Shown in pieces: positions 1-54,035 of a DNA stretch of 64,000 nucleotides. The DNA comes from Ligula intestinalis (lineage: Eukaryota; Platyhelminthes; Cestoda; Diphyllobothriidea; Diphyllobothriidae). Position 1 is the stretch's first letter, and every line of letters begins with the position of its first letter. A program made the position numbers and the translations under genes. Below the pieces are notes generated by a model that did not search any database, had not been told where the DNA came from, and saw only the letters and a list, made by a program, of their open reading frames with translations. The stretch spans positions 53,972,372-54,036,371 of the forward strand of contig JAYGXS010000001.1 in NCBI GenBank assembly GCA_036362985.1. Direction: 5' to 3'.

Positions 1-59
1 CTACAGAATGAGCGGATGAAGCATTTAAGCTGATTGCTCCGTCCGATTGTGCTGCGGTT

Positions 60-880
60 ACTTGTGTCTCCACCGTGGGTTCATGGGAGCTGCGCAATCA
101 AGCTCATTGAGGCAGTCGTTTACGTAAATCAGTAATGGCAGCGGACCCAAGACTGAGCATTTTGGTACAGCACTCTCGACCGTTGTCCATTCCTAGGTTG
201 AGTTTCCAACAAAGACCCTCTGTTCTCTGAGGGAAAAGAAACTGATGATCCATTTATACATTTTCCTTGAATTCCCACGTTCCAAATCTTCTGTAGAAGA
301 AGCCTGTATGGTACGCTATCGAAGGCCTTCTTGAAGTCGAAAAACATGACATCAATTAGATAGCCCTTATCTGCGGCATTTATCCAATTCTTCTGTGAGT
401 AAAGAGCACTCGTGAGGCAAGAGCGTCCTCGTCGAAAGCCATGCTGTCCATCACATAGTATTTTGTTGCTTTCCAGGAATTCTATTGAATGCTACTTGAT
501 AATGCACTCCATTTTTTGCACGCGATGCAAGTTAGACTGACAGGATGGATATTTGCGCAAGCAAGTCGTGAACCTACCTTATAGATTGGTGTGATATTTG
601 CCCACTTCCATTATTCCGGGATTTCGCCTTCTTCAAAAGATCTCTGGAAAATGGCTGCCAGAGGTCTGCACAGTTCCTTAGCTAATTATCTTAGTGCTAG
701 TGCAGGAAGTTTGTCCAGTCCAGGTGATTTGGCAGGTTTAAGCTGCAGTAACTTGGCCGTGACAATGTAGTGTGAAAACCCTAGGTTCTCTATTTTGGGC
801 AATAAGGGTGCAGTTATCTGTCGATAAGCGGACTTACCGTCAGCAAGAGTTGTAAGTTCTCGGGTGAAGACGGATTCAAA
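60..880 (-). mobile_element. Decayed non-LTR retrotransposon, RT domain remnant
   Basis: Read on the minus strand, conceptual fragments match the RT core of Jockey/CR1-type LINEs. In order they are a 'SPGLDKLPA' block near 720, 'WKWANITPIYK' near 600, 'HGFRRGRSCL' near 430, 'FFDFKKAFDSV' near 330 (RT motif A with its Asp) and 'SVLGPLPLLIYVNDCLNELDC' (given here only as the block following motif B) near 110-170. Stops and at least one frameshift interrupt it, so it is not functional. The catalytic YADD block is not readable and the element is probably cut by the window edge or by decay. The clade is a family-level inference from motif wording. Confidence 0.8.
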
Positions 881-1483
881 AAAAATGGAGAGGAGAGACT
901 TTCATCTGGTCTTCGGTCGCCAGCTGTCCATCTGCTGGTCTCAGGGCAGGGATCAGTACCTGAGATCAATTCGTGCGTCGTATATAGCATAGTTTATACA
1001 TTTTCCGAAAAATGAGCAATACATTTTGTCAGTGCCTGCTCTTGGTAGTTTTTACTCCACATCACTCTCTCGTACCATTTGATATCGTCAATAGGTTGAG
1101 ATACAATTCACAAACAAGCAAATACACACCTTCGCTCCTTCACTCAACGATTGTTCGGGTTTATTTCGTTTAGCGTACATATGAATTTTACACACTCCCT
1201 TGTATTTTTATGTTACAAAGGGCGCATAAAAACATGGGGATTTCAAAGGTACCCACTTATATTTTCCTCAAATAGGCTAGACTGAACGAATGTTTTCCCC
1301 CTAATCCGTTTTTGACGCTATCAAGGAAGTCTTTTTATTTGAGAGTCGTCATGGTTGCCTTTTATCATGACATTTTCTATACCTTTGCATCAAGTGTATG
1401 TCTGGCTTGCGGATAGATAGTTGTTTGTGTTGGTTCTCAACTAAACCTTGTAAAGGCGGGTTACCCGTTAGCTTAACTGTTGG
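881..1483. other. Gene-free stretch, nothing recognised
   Basis: There is no open frame of useful length with a recognisable domain on either strand. It is AT-rich non-coding DNA. Confidence 0.6.
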
Positions 1484-1700
1484 CTACTGGGCACGTCCAC
1501 AGATGGCGGATAGTGAAACGATCTTCAGCAAGGGCTAGCTGCAAAACAAGCAGCTTCCTGCGTCTGAGGAATAAGCAGTCGTGGACCAGCAGCGACAGTT
1601 CTAACAAAGCGTGGGGGACTGAGGTCTGGCGAACCGACTGCCTTATAAAATGCCGCATGTCCCACCACCTCTCTGCGGTTAGGTTATTGAGACAACGGGC
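1484..1700. repeat. Dispersed repeat, copy 1
   Basis: This block is a diverged direct copy of 8643-8845. Shared blocks in the same order are GCACGTCCACAG, TCTTC followed by an AGG-CAGC-like block, TGAGGAATAAGCAGTCGT (AAC in copy 2) and an ACCGACTGC block. The overlapping open frames in two directions are accidental. The repeat may extend toward 2240, where a weaker shared motif (ACTAAAGGG) recurs near 9330. Class unknown. Confidence 0.6.
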
Positions 1701-3527
1701 CAGAGTTTACAACTTGGAATAAACATTCCGAGAGGTCATTGAGAACCCGCTTGTATTCAAAATCCTCAATATCTTTCATGAGTATGTATACTCACGCTAC
1801 TGCGATCTAAGCTACACCATTCTAGGTAAAAGACATGTGCCGCAACCTATTTCCAGTGGTGCGGGCGAATACTATGCGAATTGCACTACTTAACCGGGTA
1901 GTGGTAGTCGATGCTGGAATGTACGAACACGTCTCCAAACTTGTACACAAAATCGGATGGCGTGCAGCCGACATGAGTACCACGTGGATGTTTGCTGTCC
2001 GTCCAAAGTCCAAATCCTAAACTCAGGCATCCAGGAAATGAAATGCAGGGAAGCGATTCCCGCCTCACCCTCTAACACAGTGGCATAGGGGACTCTTCTC
2101 GTAGACAAGTTGTGGATGTTGCTCTCTTGGAACAAGTGCATTAACCACTACGGGCATGGGAATCTGTAAATGACTGACCAGTTTATATTCGACTAAAGGG
2201 TTGCTCTGCGTAAAACTCTTTCCTCTCTCTCTATGAACCTACATCAGCTTCTAAATAGTAAGATAGGAAGCACTTATACTCGCAACTGCAAAAGTTATTT
2301 GAAAGACTTTTCCGTTGTGATCTGTTGATAGCTTCCGAGGACAGAAATGGTCAATCCGAACCCAGTGACTCAACAAACATTCACCTTATTAGTCTTTTTG
2401 TCTTTGGCCCTTGACTCGACAACGGTGAGAGAATGCTGCGTTTTTCTGATAAAAACATGCTCCTTACCAAGACATGCTTTCGACTTAGTCATAAACCTCT
2501 ACTAATCCAACGGTAACCATGGCGCCAGTCAGATCAATATAATCCTAGTTGGTCCAAGGTTCCGCAGCTGGGTTCACGATAGCAGGTTGATGCGAGGTGC
2601 GTAGACTAGTAACGCCCGTGGGTCTTGCCATGTTCTAGTTCGCACACGCCTATAGGTGCATATGTCATCTGCGTCCAAAATGCCACGTCCGAGATGCCTT
2701 GATGTCGCAAAACTCCGAGTGCCTAGCATCAACGAGGCCCTAAGCACAAAAATCCAGTCCCATTTTACGACTCCAGCCGACAGCAAATGCAGTGGAAATG
2801 TGTTATGGCTGAAAAGTTCAGTCGATGGGGCAGCAGAGAAACTCTTACATTCACTCAGCGGCGCCGCAGGGACTGAATAAACAGGAGAACCCTACAGCTG
2901 TCTGCCTAGATGGCTTGAGCCAGGTACCACAACGCTGTTTCCTTCCAACAATTCCGAAAGCTGACCGCACAGTCGGCTAGAGATGACTGGCATAAGTATT
3001 GGTCTGAAACAGACACTTCCATGGAGCAGGCCTCAAACGTTGGCGGCACTCAAAATCTCCATTATAGTATGTAGTAAGCTCTCTACACTCTCTGACTCTG
3101 TTCGCTTCGTATGTAGCAACTGTATTGTTGAAAATTCGGTCAAGATTGATCGCTGGCCTTAGCATTTCGAAGATGTCAGCATCTCTGATGAGCAGCTCAG
3201 CTTATGCGCAACAACGAAGCCTCTGGAGTGGTCATATTCCCATTAAAATCTACGGGTCTTGTGTTAAGGCCTTGGCACTCTGTCTCCATAAGGGGATCTA
3301 GCAAGCGCGGAGCAATGAGGTATTTTCGAATCATTGAGTTTTGGATATCCTGTTTACTTTTCACTAAATGGGAGTTAATATGTGGGGTTAGCATTATCGT
3401 AGCATAAACTGAGAAGATCTCCACTATTGTCATTCTCAGATTGATCTAGCCTGTACGAGTCTCTAGGAAGGGGCCCTACCGACGCGGATTCTGTGATGGG
3501 TGGGGATGCGTCAACCAAATAGTAACA
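1701..3527. other. Gene-free stretch
   Basis: Only short random open frames in several overlapping phases are present. None shows a domain, a signal or a splice structure. The first part may be the decayed continuation of the 1484 repeat. Confidence 0.55.
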
Positions 3528-4320
3528 TTGAGGCCCATTCTGGAATTTCGCCAAGCCTACCAACGACCGATGGCCGTCTTCCGTTTTGTCGACTTAGTCA
3601 CTGCGTTCGATTCCGTCTATCATGAATCTCTGGGACGATTAATCGAAGAGGATAGAGAAAGGACCAAAAGCATAAAAGTGGTAAAGGCCTACTTTCGCTC
3701 CATCACCACGCGAATTCTGGTCCACAATGATACCTCCTAACCGTTCGATATCCGGTCTGGTGATAGACAAGATTGCATCCTGTCGCACATTCAGCTCAAG
3801 AACGCCACTGAGTGGATTCTCGGGAAAGCCCTTCTTAAAGAAGACGCTATTGAGCTTGCACCACGACGCCGGTTTATTAAGCTCAACTAAGTCGATTATA
3901 CCTCCTTGCTAGCCTCAAGCTTTGGTAATCTAAATTCTCTAATGTCCCGGGTGAATGAAATCGCTACATCGGTTGGCTTGTCCATAAATACTGGGAAGAC
4001 AAAATTATAATGCGGCTGCACCCCTGATCAGGACGATGCGCCCCTGGCCATCAACCTGAAAAAGTAGACAGCTTTAAATTACTCGGGCGAGGCTATGGAA
4101 GACATGGAAGAGATTATTGTACCTAGGAATTACGGTCTCCTTCACTGGAGAAGAGAATATGTGAAGCTTTCCTGATATCTTACCCCTTAAAGATACGCGT
4201 GGAGATTAGCCGTCCGTGAAATTATTGAGACCAGCTAGATCAGGCATGATCACAATCGTATCAAATATAAGTACACTATTGTGAATAGGGCATAAACTAA
4301 AGTGATTTGAATTAATCACA
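3528..4320 (+). mobile_element. Decayed RTE-like LINE (RT and 3' end)
   Basis: The forward frame at 3528-3740 reads 'RPILEFRQAYQRPMAVF' followed by 'FVDLVTAFDSVYHESLGRL', the RT palm motif A of the endonuclease-RT elements common in flatworms. Later pieces in other frames, for example 'ASSFGNLNSLMSRVNE' near 3915-3955 and 'GLSINTGKTK' near 3980, continue the same protein. Several stops and shifts interrupt it. The 3' end near 4230-4320 carries a 'TAGATCAGGCATGATCA' block also found, diverged, at 11595, which marks a common element end. It lies 230 bases upstream of the CYFIP start codon. Confidence 0.8.
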
Positions 4321-4552
4321 CAGAGGAACTAGGTGGCGAAGCCAATCATTAAACTACATACGTGCTTATGAAACATTTTTTATATTTACCGATCTGATGC
4401 CACCACTGTTACCACTTGACTGCGTTCTAAACAAGCCACCTGCGTATCTGATTACCTTGGATAAATTCGACGGGCTGAATGGCAAACGGTCAGACAACTA
4501 AGCCACGATGCGATTCGTCAAGTTGCCAGTGGAGGTCGGTCCACCCTAAAGG
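4321..4552 (+). promoter_or_regulatory. CYFIP 5' flank / leader (unresolved)
   Basis: This stretch lies between the LINE remnant and the CYFIP ATG. I see no convincing TATA box or initiator. An in-frame TAA sits at 4547-4549, two codons before the ATG, so coding does not extend upstream. Trans-splicing of a leader, known in flatworms, could define the mRNA 5' end but cannot be shown here. Confidence 0.35.
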
Positions 4553-45106
<40,554 letters not shown>

Positions 45107-45761
45107 ACTGTGTAGTGTTGGTGGTGGTGGTGGTTCCCGCTGCTTTCTAACCCCGGCAAAATTTGACAGTGCTCTTCTCCCAGCGCGAACCATCTAACTC
45201 TTCATCCTCGCCCCCTTCCCCTCCCCTCCCAACCCGCCACTGGATACTTACGTGTAATTCTTTCAAATGAATGTCAGCATGCCCCTCATCCGCCAACCAT
45301 CGTTTTTATATGCAAGTACTGTCGTCGTTCCGAATCCGAATTCCCCTCTGCAATTGAGCGAATCAACTGCTCTGTTTTCTCCTCCCCCCTCCCGGTACTG
45401 TTTCCGGTCGCTGGCTCGTGCTTTTGTGATCTCTGTTTGGCTCCTTTCTTCTGCATTCTTTAATCTTATTTACACCTCCTAGCGCAACTTTTATTCATAC
45501 TACCATTATTGCAAAGGACAATCCTGTTTTATGACTCGGAATTTTCTGATCAAGTTCCCCTTTGGAATACTAGCCTGATTTTGTACTAAACTACCCTTTT
45601 ACTTCGAAGTTCAAATTGTGTTTTGGTGGATGGGAGGGAGCTGGTGCGAACGATTGCGTGTTTATGTCAATCAATGCGATTATTTCTAGTAGTCAGTCTG
45701 GCATAGGACACGTTGATAAGAAACAATCTGCTTACAACGGACTGAGGACATAAAAAATAAA
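45107..45761 (+). other. Probable CYFIP 3' UTR
   Basis: The first AATAAA after the stop is at 45756-45761, about 650 bases downstream. No nearer canonical signal is visible, so the 3' end is tentative. Open frames here are pyrimidine-rich and lack family features. Confidence 0.4.
45756..45761 (+). terminator. Candidate polyadenylation signal AATAAA for CYFIP
   Basis: AATAAA within an A-rich run. It is the first canonical hexamer downstream of the stop. No transcript evidence. Confidence 0.35.
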
Positions 45762-45824
45762 CACCGACAAGAAGCGCAGGCTTCATGACGGTTTATTTGC
45801 AGTACCGATGCGTACACCCCGGTT

Positions 45825-45885
45825 GCTCAGGTAGTAGAACACCGAGGGGTGAATTCGGGGGTCGGTGGTTTATTCCCGTCCTGAT
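45825..45885 (+). mobile_element. tRNA-like repeat fragment
   Basis: GGTTGCTCAGGTAGTAGAAC resembles an A box, and GGTGGTTTATTCCCG about 40 bases later resembles a B box. A cloverleaf is not complete. Confidence 0.4.
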
Positions 45886-48800
45886 TCATGCGCTCTCTGA
45901 CTCAGAAAGACAGTCCTGTAGGGGTATAAGCAGTGATTCTGCTTAGGGCACTACAATCATCAGATCAAGTCCCAGGTCATTGGTAAAAGTCGGAAAGCGC
46001 CAGAATGAGGGCTTTATTGGGCACAGAACATGGAGTTGCTGTCTTATGCAGCAGTGGCGACTGGCGAAGCCAGGGCTGATGTTGACTACGTCCAGTCGTG
46101 TCCGAGAGTGTCTGACCGTATGTGTGATGTGATTATGGCAGCTGCCTTTGCACGATTTTAGAGCGAGTTCAAGTGTCGTTCTATTGGTCTGTTGCATTGC
46201 CCGAGGGGGAGTCACATGTAGAGGCCTCTGCTGCGTTAGCGGGTGGAGGCGCGTGTTCAACTGGGCCTTGGGAAACCGCATGTCTGAGAGTGGATGTCGG
46301 TCAAGGATCTTCAGGTCAACAGGACGGAAATAGCTTCAGCGCAACGGGCCTCGAAGGGGGACAGCATCGTTGGCTGTCCGCCACAGCTCGAAAGCGCTTT
46401 AAGGCCCAATAGCAGCATTGTGATCGCGTTCATAAATTATTGCTGTAGCCATCAGTCGGATGAGGGCACACCTCTGGCGTCGCGAGCGCTGGTTGAGTGG
46501 AAAGGGGTGCTCATAGCGTCTTGAGCAGGAACGCACCTATGTCGGCTTTGAAAATCAGTAGCCTGTTTGATAAGTCATAAATGGCCGCCAACCAAACTGC
46601 CACTGAGGCCCAGCATTGCCACAGGTACTTGGAGCAGGCCATTACACGTCTGCTCTCCATGTATGCCATTTGCTGAGTCCTCACGGACGGATTTCGCGAT
46701 CCCGTGCCCAGTAGAGGGCATACGCAACGGGACATTAGCATGCTGTCTTTGATCTGTGACATTGAATACGTGCAATTTTAAATCTCAGGCCAATTTACGC
46801 GACTCCTTATGTGTGAAAGTCGCAGTTGACGGGGCATAATCTCACCGTAAAAGTGGCAAGGTGCAAGAACTATGGCTGGTCGCCGTGCGCAGCACGTTCT
46901 TTTCAATGTGAAGAATACTCTTGGAGAACGAGGTTATATCGGCTTAGGTATGGTTTTCACGGCGAACGTGTTTAATATGTCTCAGTGACACACGGCGAAT
47001 AGGAACCCTCTCCTCCACCTCCTAATACAGGTGACTTTGGTCGAAAATCCTGGAGAGGGTGCCTATTTCCTTGTCCTAACCTACCTGCAATTTCGCACAT
47101 GGCCACCCTTATTGCAGGAAATTCCTACTGTTGGTTCCTATCCACCTTCAAAGCCTTCTGTCCTCAACTGAGTACACGCATGAATAGGCATGTGCGTAGG
47201 TGCACATGCCTACGCCTTCGTCCAATGAACTGAATCGCGACCGGTTTATTTAACTCGAGAGGGGAAAATACATAGAAACGGAAATTAATAGCTAACATTG
47301 ACGCTTTTTGTCTGGTTTTTTATGCAAGTAGAGACGGGATCTATTCTCCCACCCAGTGATTGCTTCCAACTACACCTTCCCCCAATTCTCAACTTTGAAG
47401 CTTTTGTACCTTCGCGGAAATTTCCATATAAACTTCTTATAATCATCTTTGTGTCTACCTCATTAAACTTTTAAATTCTGCATTTCATTTTGATTATTAT
47501 GTGTTGGATATTGACAATGACAACGAAGATGCCGAACCTCTGAATACAGGTCCGAAAGAAAAATAAACTACACAGTCTGAGATTTCCCTGTTCCCAGGTA
47601 TTGTATTAAAAAGCAATATCCTTATTAAACACTATTGAAGAATGTGGTGCAACCGCAGCCGTAATTAAACTACATTCGCAGACTATAGCATGTTCAATCT
47701 GTTTCACGGCATCGAATCTGCCCTTGAGAACCCTGAAATTTAGGTAGTTGCGATTTAGGCTGCCGAACAGACACAATATCGCTTCGTCCGCGATCAGGTT
47801 CGCCTTTGTCTTCGTTGTATATATTGTGTCAGTACTGTGCTTTTGTACGAGGACAAGCTTTGCAGTCGTAGAACCACTCTCGGTTCATCTATGCGGTTGA
47901 ATTTTTGAGGATCAGTACATTGCAACGATGTACTGCTGCGGATTGTCACCTAAGCGGACCATAGCGCGCATTGCTCCTTGCCGTAGCAATTGCAAGCAAT
48001 TCACCGTCAGTCTTCATTGAATTTTATGACCAACCTGGTCATTATTTCTACTTCGTCCAAACTTGGCACTCAGCTCTCACCTGTAGCTCCAGAAAGCCAT
48101 GCTCAGCATGACGACCACACCCGGCAACCATTTTTGACTGGCAAGTTAAACCAAATGAATGTATCCAGCATGTGCAGCTCCACAACAGCCAGCCCCGAAC
48201 GAATGCCCAGCCCACCCACAAACAGAAAGTTCTACGCAGGGGGTTATATGGAATACCGATTCAACCGAATTCGGACCGTCTGCATGCTGTACCAGAGCCG
48301 TGAGCCAGAGTGCATTTCGCCAGTCAACTGAGATGGCTCTGTGGCCTTATTTATTGCAGCAATTCTCACTCTTTCGTGAAGACGGGGCGTGGCAGTGAAG
48401 GTGCCCTGAAAATGCTGTTTAAACACACTATCGGCCGGTTGGCCATGACTCGCGTACGCAAGACATGTTGTCGAAACAATTTGCCGAACACAATGTACCG
48501 TGCCTCCTGCTAGTCTCTCAGAAGGATGCTGTTCATTCAATCTGTCTGGATTGTTCGTCTAGTTTTAGGCAACTCTGTAACTAGCCAATAGGGAAAGAGG
48601 ACAGCTCTGGCCACATTCGGCCAGCGTTAAAAAACACCGACGCCAATAAAACGATATACATACGATCTCGAAGCCTGTTTCATCATAGGCTCAAGGGAAG
48701 TAAAACTAACTGACTCGCAATATGAAGAAATGAAAGAACATGCCAACCATGGTGAAATGTAAAAATTTTGTAGGCACCATCAGGACAGTCTAGCTTTCTT

Positions 48801-49030
48801 AAAACGCTTTTCCGCCAGGCTTGAATGCCATTGTTGTCAAGGAATTCACACCCGATACAGTACTTCAAGGGGCTTATCAACCCCTGTCTACATTCTGTGG
48901 AAAATATACATTGACCTATTTCCTCTAACAGACACGACTGGTGGACTCGAAAGTTTGCATACCCTCGAGAAGACAGTCAGTAAGGGGTGGCATCTTATCG
49001 CAGAGGGTCAAGTTAATTGATTAAACCCTA
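45886..49030. other. Intergenic DNA
   Basis: There are no recognisable genes. 47073-47107 (CCTAACCTACCTGCAATTTCG then CACATGGCCACCC) is a short relative of the 19718 repeat core. Several 60-110-codon frames overlap on both strands and show no domain. Confidence 0.6.
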
Positions 49031-49037
49031 CCCAGTG

Positions 49038-49400
49038 CGATCTTCAGACCCGTATCCTTAGGAGAAGAGAAAAGGCGGGACGCCAGATGATAGGAAGAGT
49101 TCATTCTGTACAGAAGACGTGGTGAGCAGGCAAGAGGATTTTGACCGTCGGACGGACGCGAGGGGAGCCGGGTTCGAAGTGAGAGCGCAGACTGATTAAA
49201 AAGCGCCTACACAGCGGCTTGTGTTTGAGTCAACCTTGAGAGTTGATTGGCCCGACCGGGGTAGGCAGACACACCTGTGATTGGATGTCCCGAGGCCAAC
49301 TTGAGCAGCAGTGAGCGTTCGCGCGTGAATGTCTACGCGGAAGGCTTCACTACATGCTGTCCAGCAGAAAACTGTCCGGCACCAACGTGATCCTAGTCGA
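49038..49400 (+). repeat. Dispersed repeat, copy 1 of three
   Basis: It begins 'ACCCGTATCCTTAGGAGAAG', like 52993 and 63352 ('CCCGGTTCC-TAAGAGA-AGGAGAAG'), and continues with a 'TTCTGTACAGA' block and GC-rich sequence. Three diverged copies in the same orientation define an interspersed family of unknown class. Confidence 0.55.
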
Positions 49401-49539
49401 AAGTTAAAACCACGGTGGTCCACAAGAAAAAGAGAATGTTTAAGGGACCCCTTTTAGACTCACAGTACGCATTTATAATATTCTATGGAACCAAGAAACT
49501 GATAATTGTGGTCCAGCAACTGCAGGGAGTGTCAAAAGC

Positions 49540-49890
49540 TGCGGAAAATAGTCTACATCACCGCCATACTTGAGCTGCCTAGGGCTTTCAAAATGGTAAA
49601 CCTCTGTGAACTCAGACTTATATTTTGGCTGTCCAGAGCTATTAACGCAGTTGATAAAATATTTACGCAATGGGATGATGGCGCGCGTCAGATATGTACA
49701 ACGGACCAGCCTCGAAGGCATTTGTGGGAACAAATAATGTGAGGCAAGGCTGTATACCCACTGCCATTCTCTTCAGCCTCATCATGTTGATGGAATTCTA
49801 CCAGTTGGAAGTGCTCTGGACTAAACGCAGATTACCAGAGTTGCACATTTCTATGCATGATCACTTGTTGCCCCCACTTCCATCCATTTA
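49540..49890 (+). mobile_element. Non-LTR RT fragment, frameshifted
   Basis: The pieces 'PRAFKMVN' (49580), 'NGPASKAFVGTNNVRQGCIP' and 'AILFSLIMLM' (49700-49790) correspond to RT motif A and the motif B block 'NGVKQGC-L-P-LFSL' of LINE polyproteins. Three frames are needed, with a stop after MMARV in one of them. It is dead. Confidence 0.7.
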
Positions 49891-52800
49891 ACAGTAACAT
49901 AACTATTTGCCTCCTTATAGCACTAGATGCGTTACCTTACCGATTATACCTTTGGCGTGATCAATAAAGCCATCTTTGTGACTTTATATATTAGTCAACA
50001 CCATGCCGTTTATCCTATAGTTGATTGTCCCCTTTTTGGGTGCTTACGCCTTATTTGTTTCCCCTAACTCCCCTATTATTTGTTTGTATTTCTAACCTTG
50101 TTTTTCGCATAAACTGGCCAGAATTTGCAGCTAATAAGCTTGGAAACTTTGGTTCCAAGCGTAATATTTATGTCTTTCTTATCCCCTCCAATTATAGAAC
50201 CGTTACAAGTGTATCATTGCATTTATTGTCTCAACTAAAAAGACATCGCGTTTAAACGATCCAAGTTAACAGAACCAGACCGGCATTGCACATCTGGTTA
50301 TAGAATGCGCAATCCTCTACAGGAATCAATGTAAATATTTCCTATCTAAACCGACAAGACAAAGAGCTCGTGGGTCTATTGTTGGAGCTTCGGGTGGTGC
50401 AGCACCTTGAGTTGGGTATGACTGACTGATGACAACTAATGAGCGAGAAGTGGCCCCTTCGGTCTTTTTATCTTTGCCGACAATGTGCATAGTTGTTTGA
50501 ATTGTTGAAAAATCACATCCTATCTAGTAAACCAGAGAATATACGGGGTTCCAAAGCCGGTACTAATGAGTTCTTGTTCGCGCATGCCCACGCTCTAAAC
50601 ACCACAACGAAATAGGACATGCAGCAGACTGTAGACCGCTCTCTCATTGGCTGCTCCAGCTTAAGAATGAGTCTCCATTGGTCATAAATCAACCGATGCG
50701 AAGTGGTGGCCGTTGCGAGTCTGGCGTCAATTTTGAATGGAATTTGCTTCCTACCAACGTAGCAGTTCGCGTCCACGGGACGCATAATACTTAGATTCAC
50801 GACGAGGACGTTGCCAGTCGAAACTTCATGGCTGACCAGGTATTGGTCTGGCTAGAACACGCAAAATGGCATGAAAACGCCCCCATCCAGGCGGAGACAG
50901 AGACGGTCTGCGAGAGGTTGGCAAGGAAACGCAGTCATTTTACTTCCACCATCTCTGAGGCATACTGCAATTATGGAGGCAGGAAAATACGCCAGACACC
51001 ACGATCATAAAAAGGACAAGCGTCCTTAGTATCCAAGCCTTGCTGAAGTAGGCACAACTGCCCGAGATCGACTCCTTCGTGAGGATGTGCGTCACGACGG
51101 ATATCAGTGCGCCGAAATAATGACACCCTGAAGTCTTCGCTAAAGCTCTTGCATATATATACTGAGAGCCCGGAATGCCTCACACAAAATCCACAGATAC
51201 AATGAACTGTCGAAAGAACTGAAGCAACTGTCTACCATGCTTAATGTACATCAAAGGTTAATGCATAGAAGGAGGCATAAAAAACAGGCTTGCAGACAGT
51301 CTATCCTAGCCATTGACTTCGTGCTGTCAAAAACACATTGAACGCAGGGATTGGTCTCATCATATGTCTCTCCGTGCCCCATGTAGGGCCAGTACGACTG
51401 ACCTGCGTCATTGTCAAAATTACCGCCACTAACGTTTTTAATGAAGACACTCCTAATATTCTCTTAACCATCAGCTCCATCAAACCTCCCTCAAAAACGG
51501 AAATTCAGTTCCACACAGCCACCACGCTCTTGCGTTGTGCATCGGCCTGTGCAGCTGCTTGCGAGTCCATCACAGTGAAACAGGCAAGCCATTGTCTTGA
51601 ACCCCAAAAACCTTAACGCCGTACATCCACACACACGCACATTTTTATACCGCGATCAGTCTTTTCGGCTCTGTGCGCATACAGGACAGCGGAACCACTA
51701 CAGCCAACTGGTATCGCACAGCACAACACTCATCTACCATCAACGCAACAATCGTCCAAAGTTGTTAGTGTCAACAACAGAGGGTTTCCCAAATCATAAG
51801 TCAAGAAGACGGAGTAAACTGGGACAGCTTTACTGAGGGAAAATGAACTGTACAATTGTTGCGTCACGTGCCAGTTACCAGCTATATTTGCACACCTAGT
51901 GTAGCCGTAAAGTTGTCTTTGTTTTGAGAGCTTGACTGTGGGCTGAATGCTCTGTCGTCTGCAGCCAATCGCATGAGGCGGGAGTATTGATTAGCTTCGA
52001 GCGTACGCGCGGCGAGTCGGCAGCGAACTTGTGAAAGAACAAGAGCGCGCAGCGTGTAAAGCTTGGCGAACGAAGACAACATGAGTCATCGTAGTGGCGC
52101 TGGGTGCATGGCCTCCCATACCACTACTAGTACGGGTACACAATTCCGACTTGTTCTTACGGCTACTATTCCCTTTAAAATACCTCCTTTGTCAACTGCG
52201 AATCCGCAGCACGGGTACCAACGAACCTAGGCCACGATATCCTACCTTTACATCAAACTTTTCTTCACGACCCCTGAAAAATCGGCCACCTCGTGGGCCT
52301 ATTTGACCATATGCGCCTCCATGAAACTGAATAGTGAAACAGAACTATCTAGAACTGATTGAAAAACATCGCCTGACCTGCGGACACAAACAGCTCTACG
52401 TTACATACGACCTACTGAACAAGACTTCCACACGTGATCCCTCTTAGCAAAACATTCCCTATTGCTCCTACAGCATGCATGCTAAAGAATTTACCAGGGT
52501 CGCTGAGGCAGTTTTAACGAAGCATGAACGAACACGCACAGCTGGCTAAAATAAGATGCATCATTTGTTGCAGCCTGGTATACAAAGTGATAAACAGGTC
52601 GTGTGTGACACGGGTAAACAAGATATCTAGCCTGTTCATGTTCCCCGTGGATCAGTCTAACCTTTTCGTGCCATGGAAGAGCAGTCAGTTCGGAAAGTCT
52701 GCTTCACTGCAAACAAATTCCTATGCATGTCATCGCTGTTGGTCACGCCTTGTAGGTATGCGGTAGCCCTTTTTCACTTGTGGCATTCGAACTATCAATA

Positions 52801-52990
52801 AGAAAATCTGTGTAAACTAGAACAAAGAAGTTGTAGAGAGACTAAAGCTCCCTGGAAGTAGTATCTGCAAAGTATCTTCTAGGTTACCGTTAAATAAGGC
52901 TGCAGGTACCGTGTTGTGTGAATTAGCCGCCTTTTTCGCGTGTTTATCGCAGGGACTTAAGTGAGTTCAACCTTAGAAACTGCGATCTTT
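49891..52990. other. Intergenic DNA
   Basis: No gene or clear element was recognised. 51940-52060 shares 'CTGCAGCCAATC' and GC-rich context with 14640-14750, perhaps an old repeat. The 92-codon frame at 51338-51616 has no family signature. Confidence 0.55.
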
Positions 52991-52992
52991 CG

Positions 52993-53240
52993 GCCCGGTT
53001 CCCTAAGAGAGGAGAAGCCATGGGAGGCCTGAGTGGCAGGAACAGCATATTCTGTACATAAGGAATAGGCAGTAGGAAATTGACTGTCAGGCGACCGCAC
53101 AACCGCAAGCCAGCGGACGGAAGCTGAGGTAAAGTCTTCTCGGCAGTCACCACATGAGGTCCTGTGTGAGTCGGCCTGTGACTGGCTGTTCCAGAGGCCG
53201 GAAACAGCAAACGTTCACAATTGTGCGTTCGACTGGAGCT
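52993..53240 (+). repeat. Dispersed repeat, copy 2 of three
   Basis: Starts 'GCCCGGTTCCCTAAGAGAGG' and includes 'ATTCTGTACATA'. Colinear with 49038 and 63352. Confidence 0.55.
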
Positions 53241-54035
53241 AGTCATGGCAAGCGTTTACAAGTGTGCTTCGTGTGGAGCTAGTCACTACATGTTTTCCTC
53301 AGAGTTTATGGCGTTATGGTGACTACATTAAGGCGGATGGTATATCGCCTAAACGAGGGTGAACAATGCGTAGGTGGAATAGAGAAATTATATAGGTCAA
53401 GCACAATAAACCGATAGTCGAGGTGCTCATGACAAATTAAATAAGACGTTTTTGCTGTTGATTGCACCAACGTTATGGTAGCCATTTCAGTGTAGGTGTG
53501 GTTGGAAGCCGTATGAAGGTTACTTTTCTTAATGCCGTATAAATGTTGTGATATCCCTTATTGTTGACCAAAATCCTTCCGACCTACCTTCCTGAAGCTT
53601 GAGCCAGCGAACGGAAACTTGAGCTCGCATATAAATATTTTAATTACATGTAGAATTTACGTCCTTCAATCAGTTTAACTGATTACTGAACATCTACGTG
53701 CATATCTTCTTAGACTGGTGGTGGTGTTTATTGTATCGTAATTTTCTGGAACCGAACTAGAAGGATCTGCCGATGACTTATGCTGCCGTGAATAACCTGC
53801 AGGCATTGCCATTGCTAATGCACGAATGGCTCTAGTGATCAGTTGGTAGACATGATTTAGAAGGACAGTTGGCGCGCATACGTATACTTTCGATAAATTC
53901 TCTTCGGGCCATTACATTTATATAGAAGGGGAAGGTACAGGGTGGCAAGCAGTCAATTAATTATCGTTATAATCAACTAAGTCTTGGGAATGGGGGCTTG
54001 GGGTTTGTGTTGATAAAAAGTGGGGTGTGACAGGG
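53241..54035. other. Intergenic DNA
   Basis: Nothing recognised. The last 50 bases may be the 3' UTR of the adjacent Penelope-like fragment. Confidence 0.5.

Noticed and set aside
48244..48540. Overlapping 98- and 113-codon frames on opposite strands
   Set aside because: Mutual shadows with no domain or conservation evidence.
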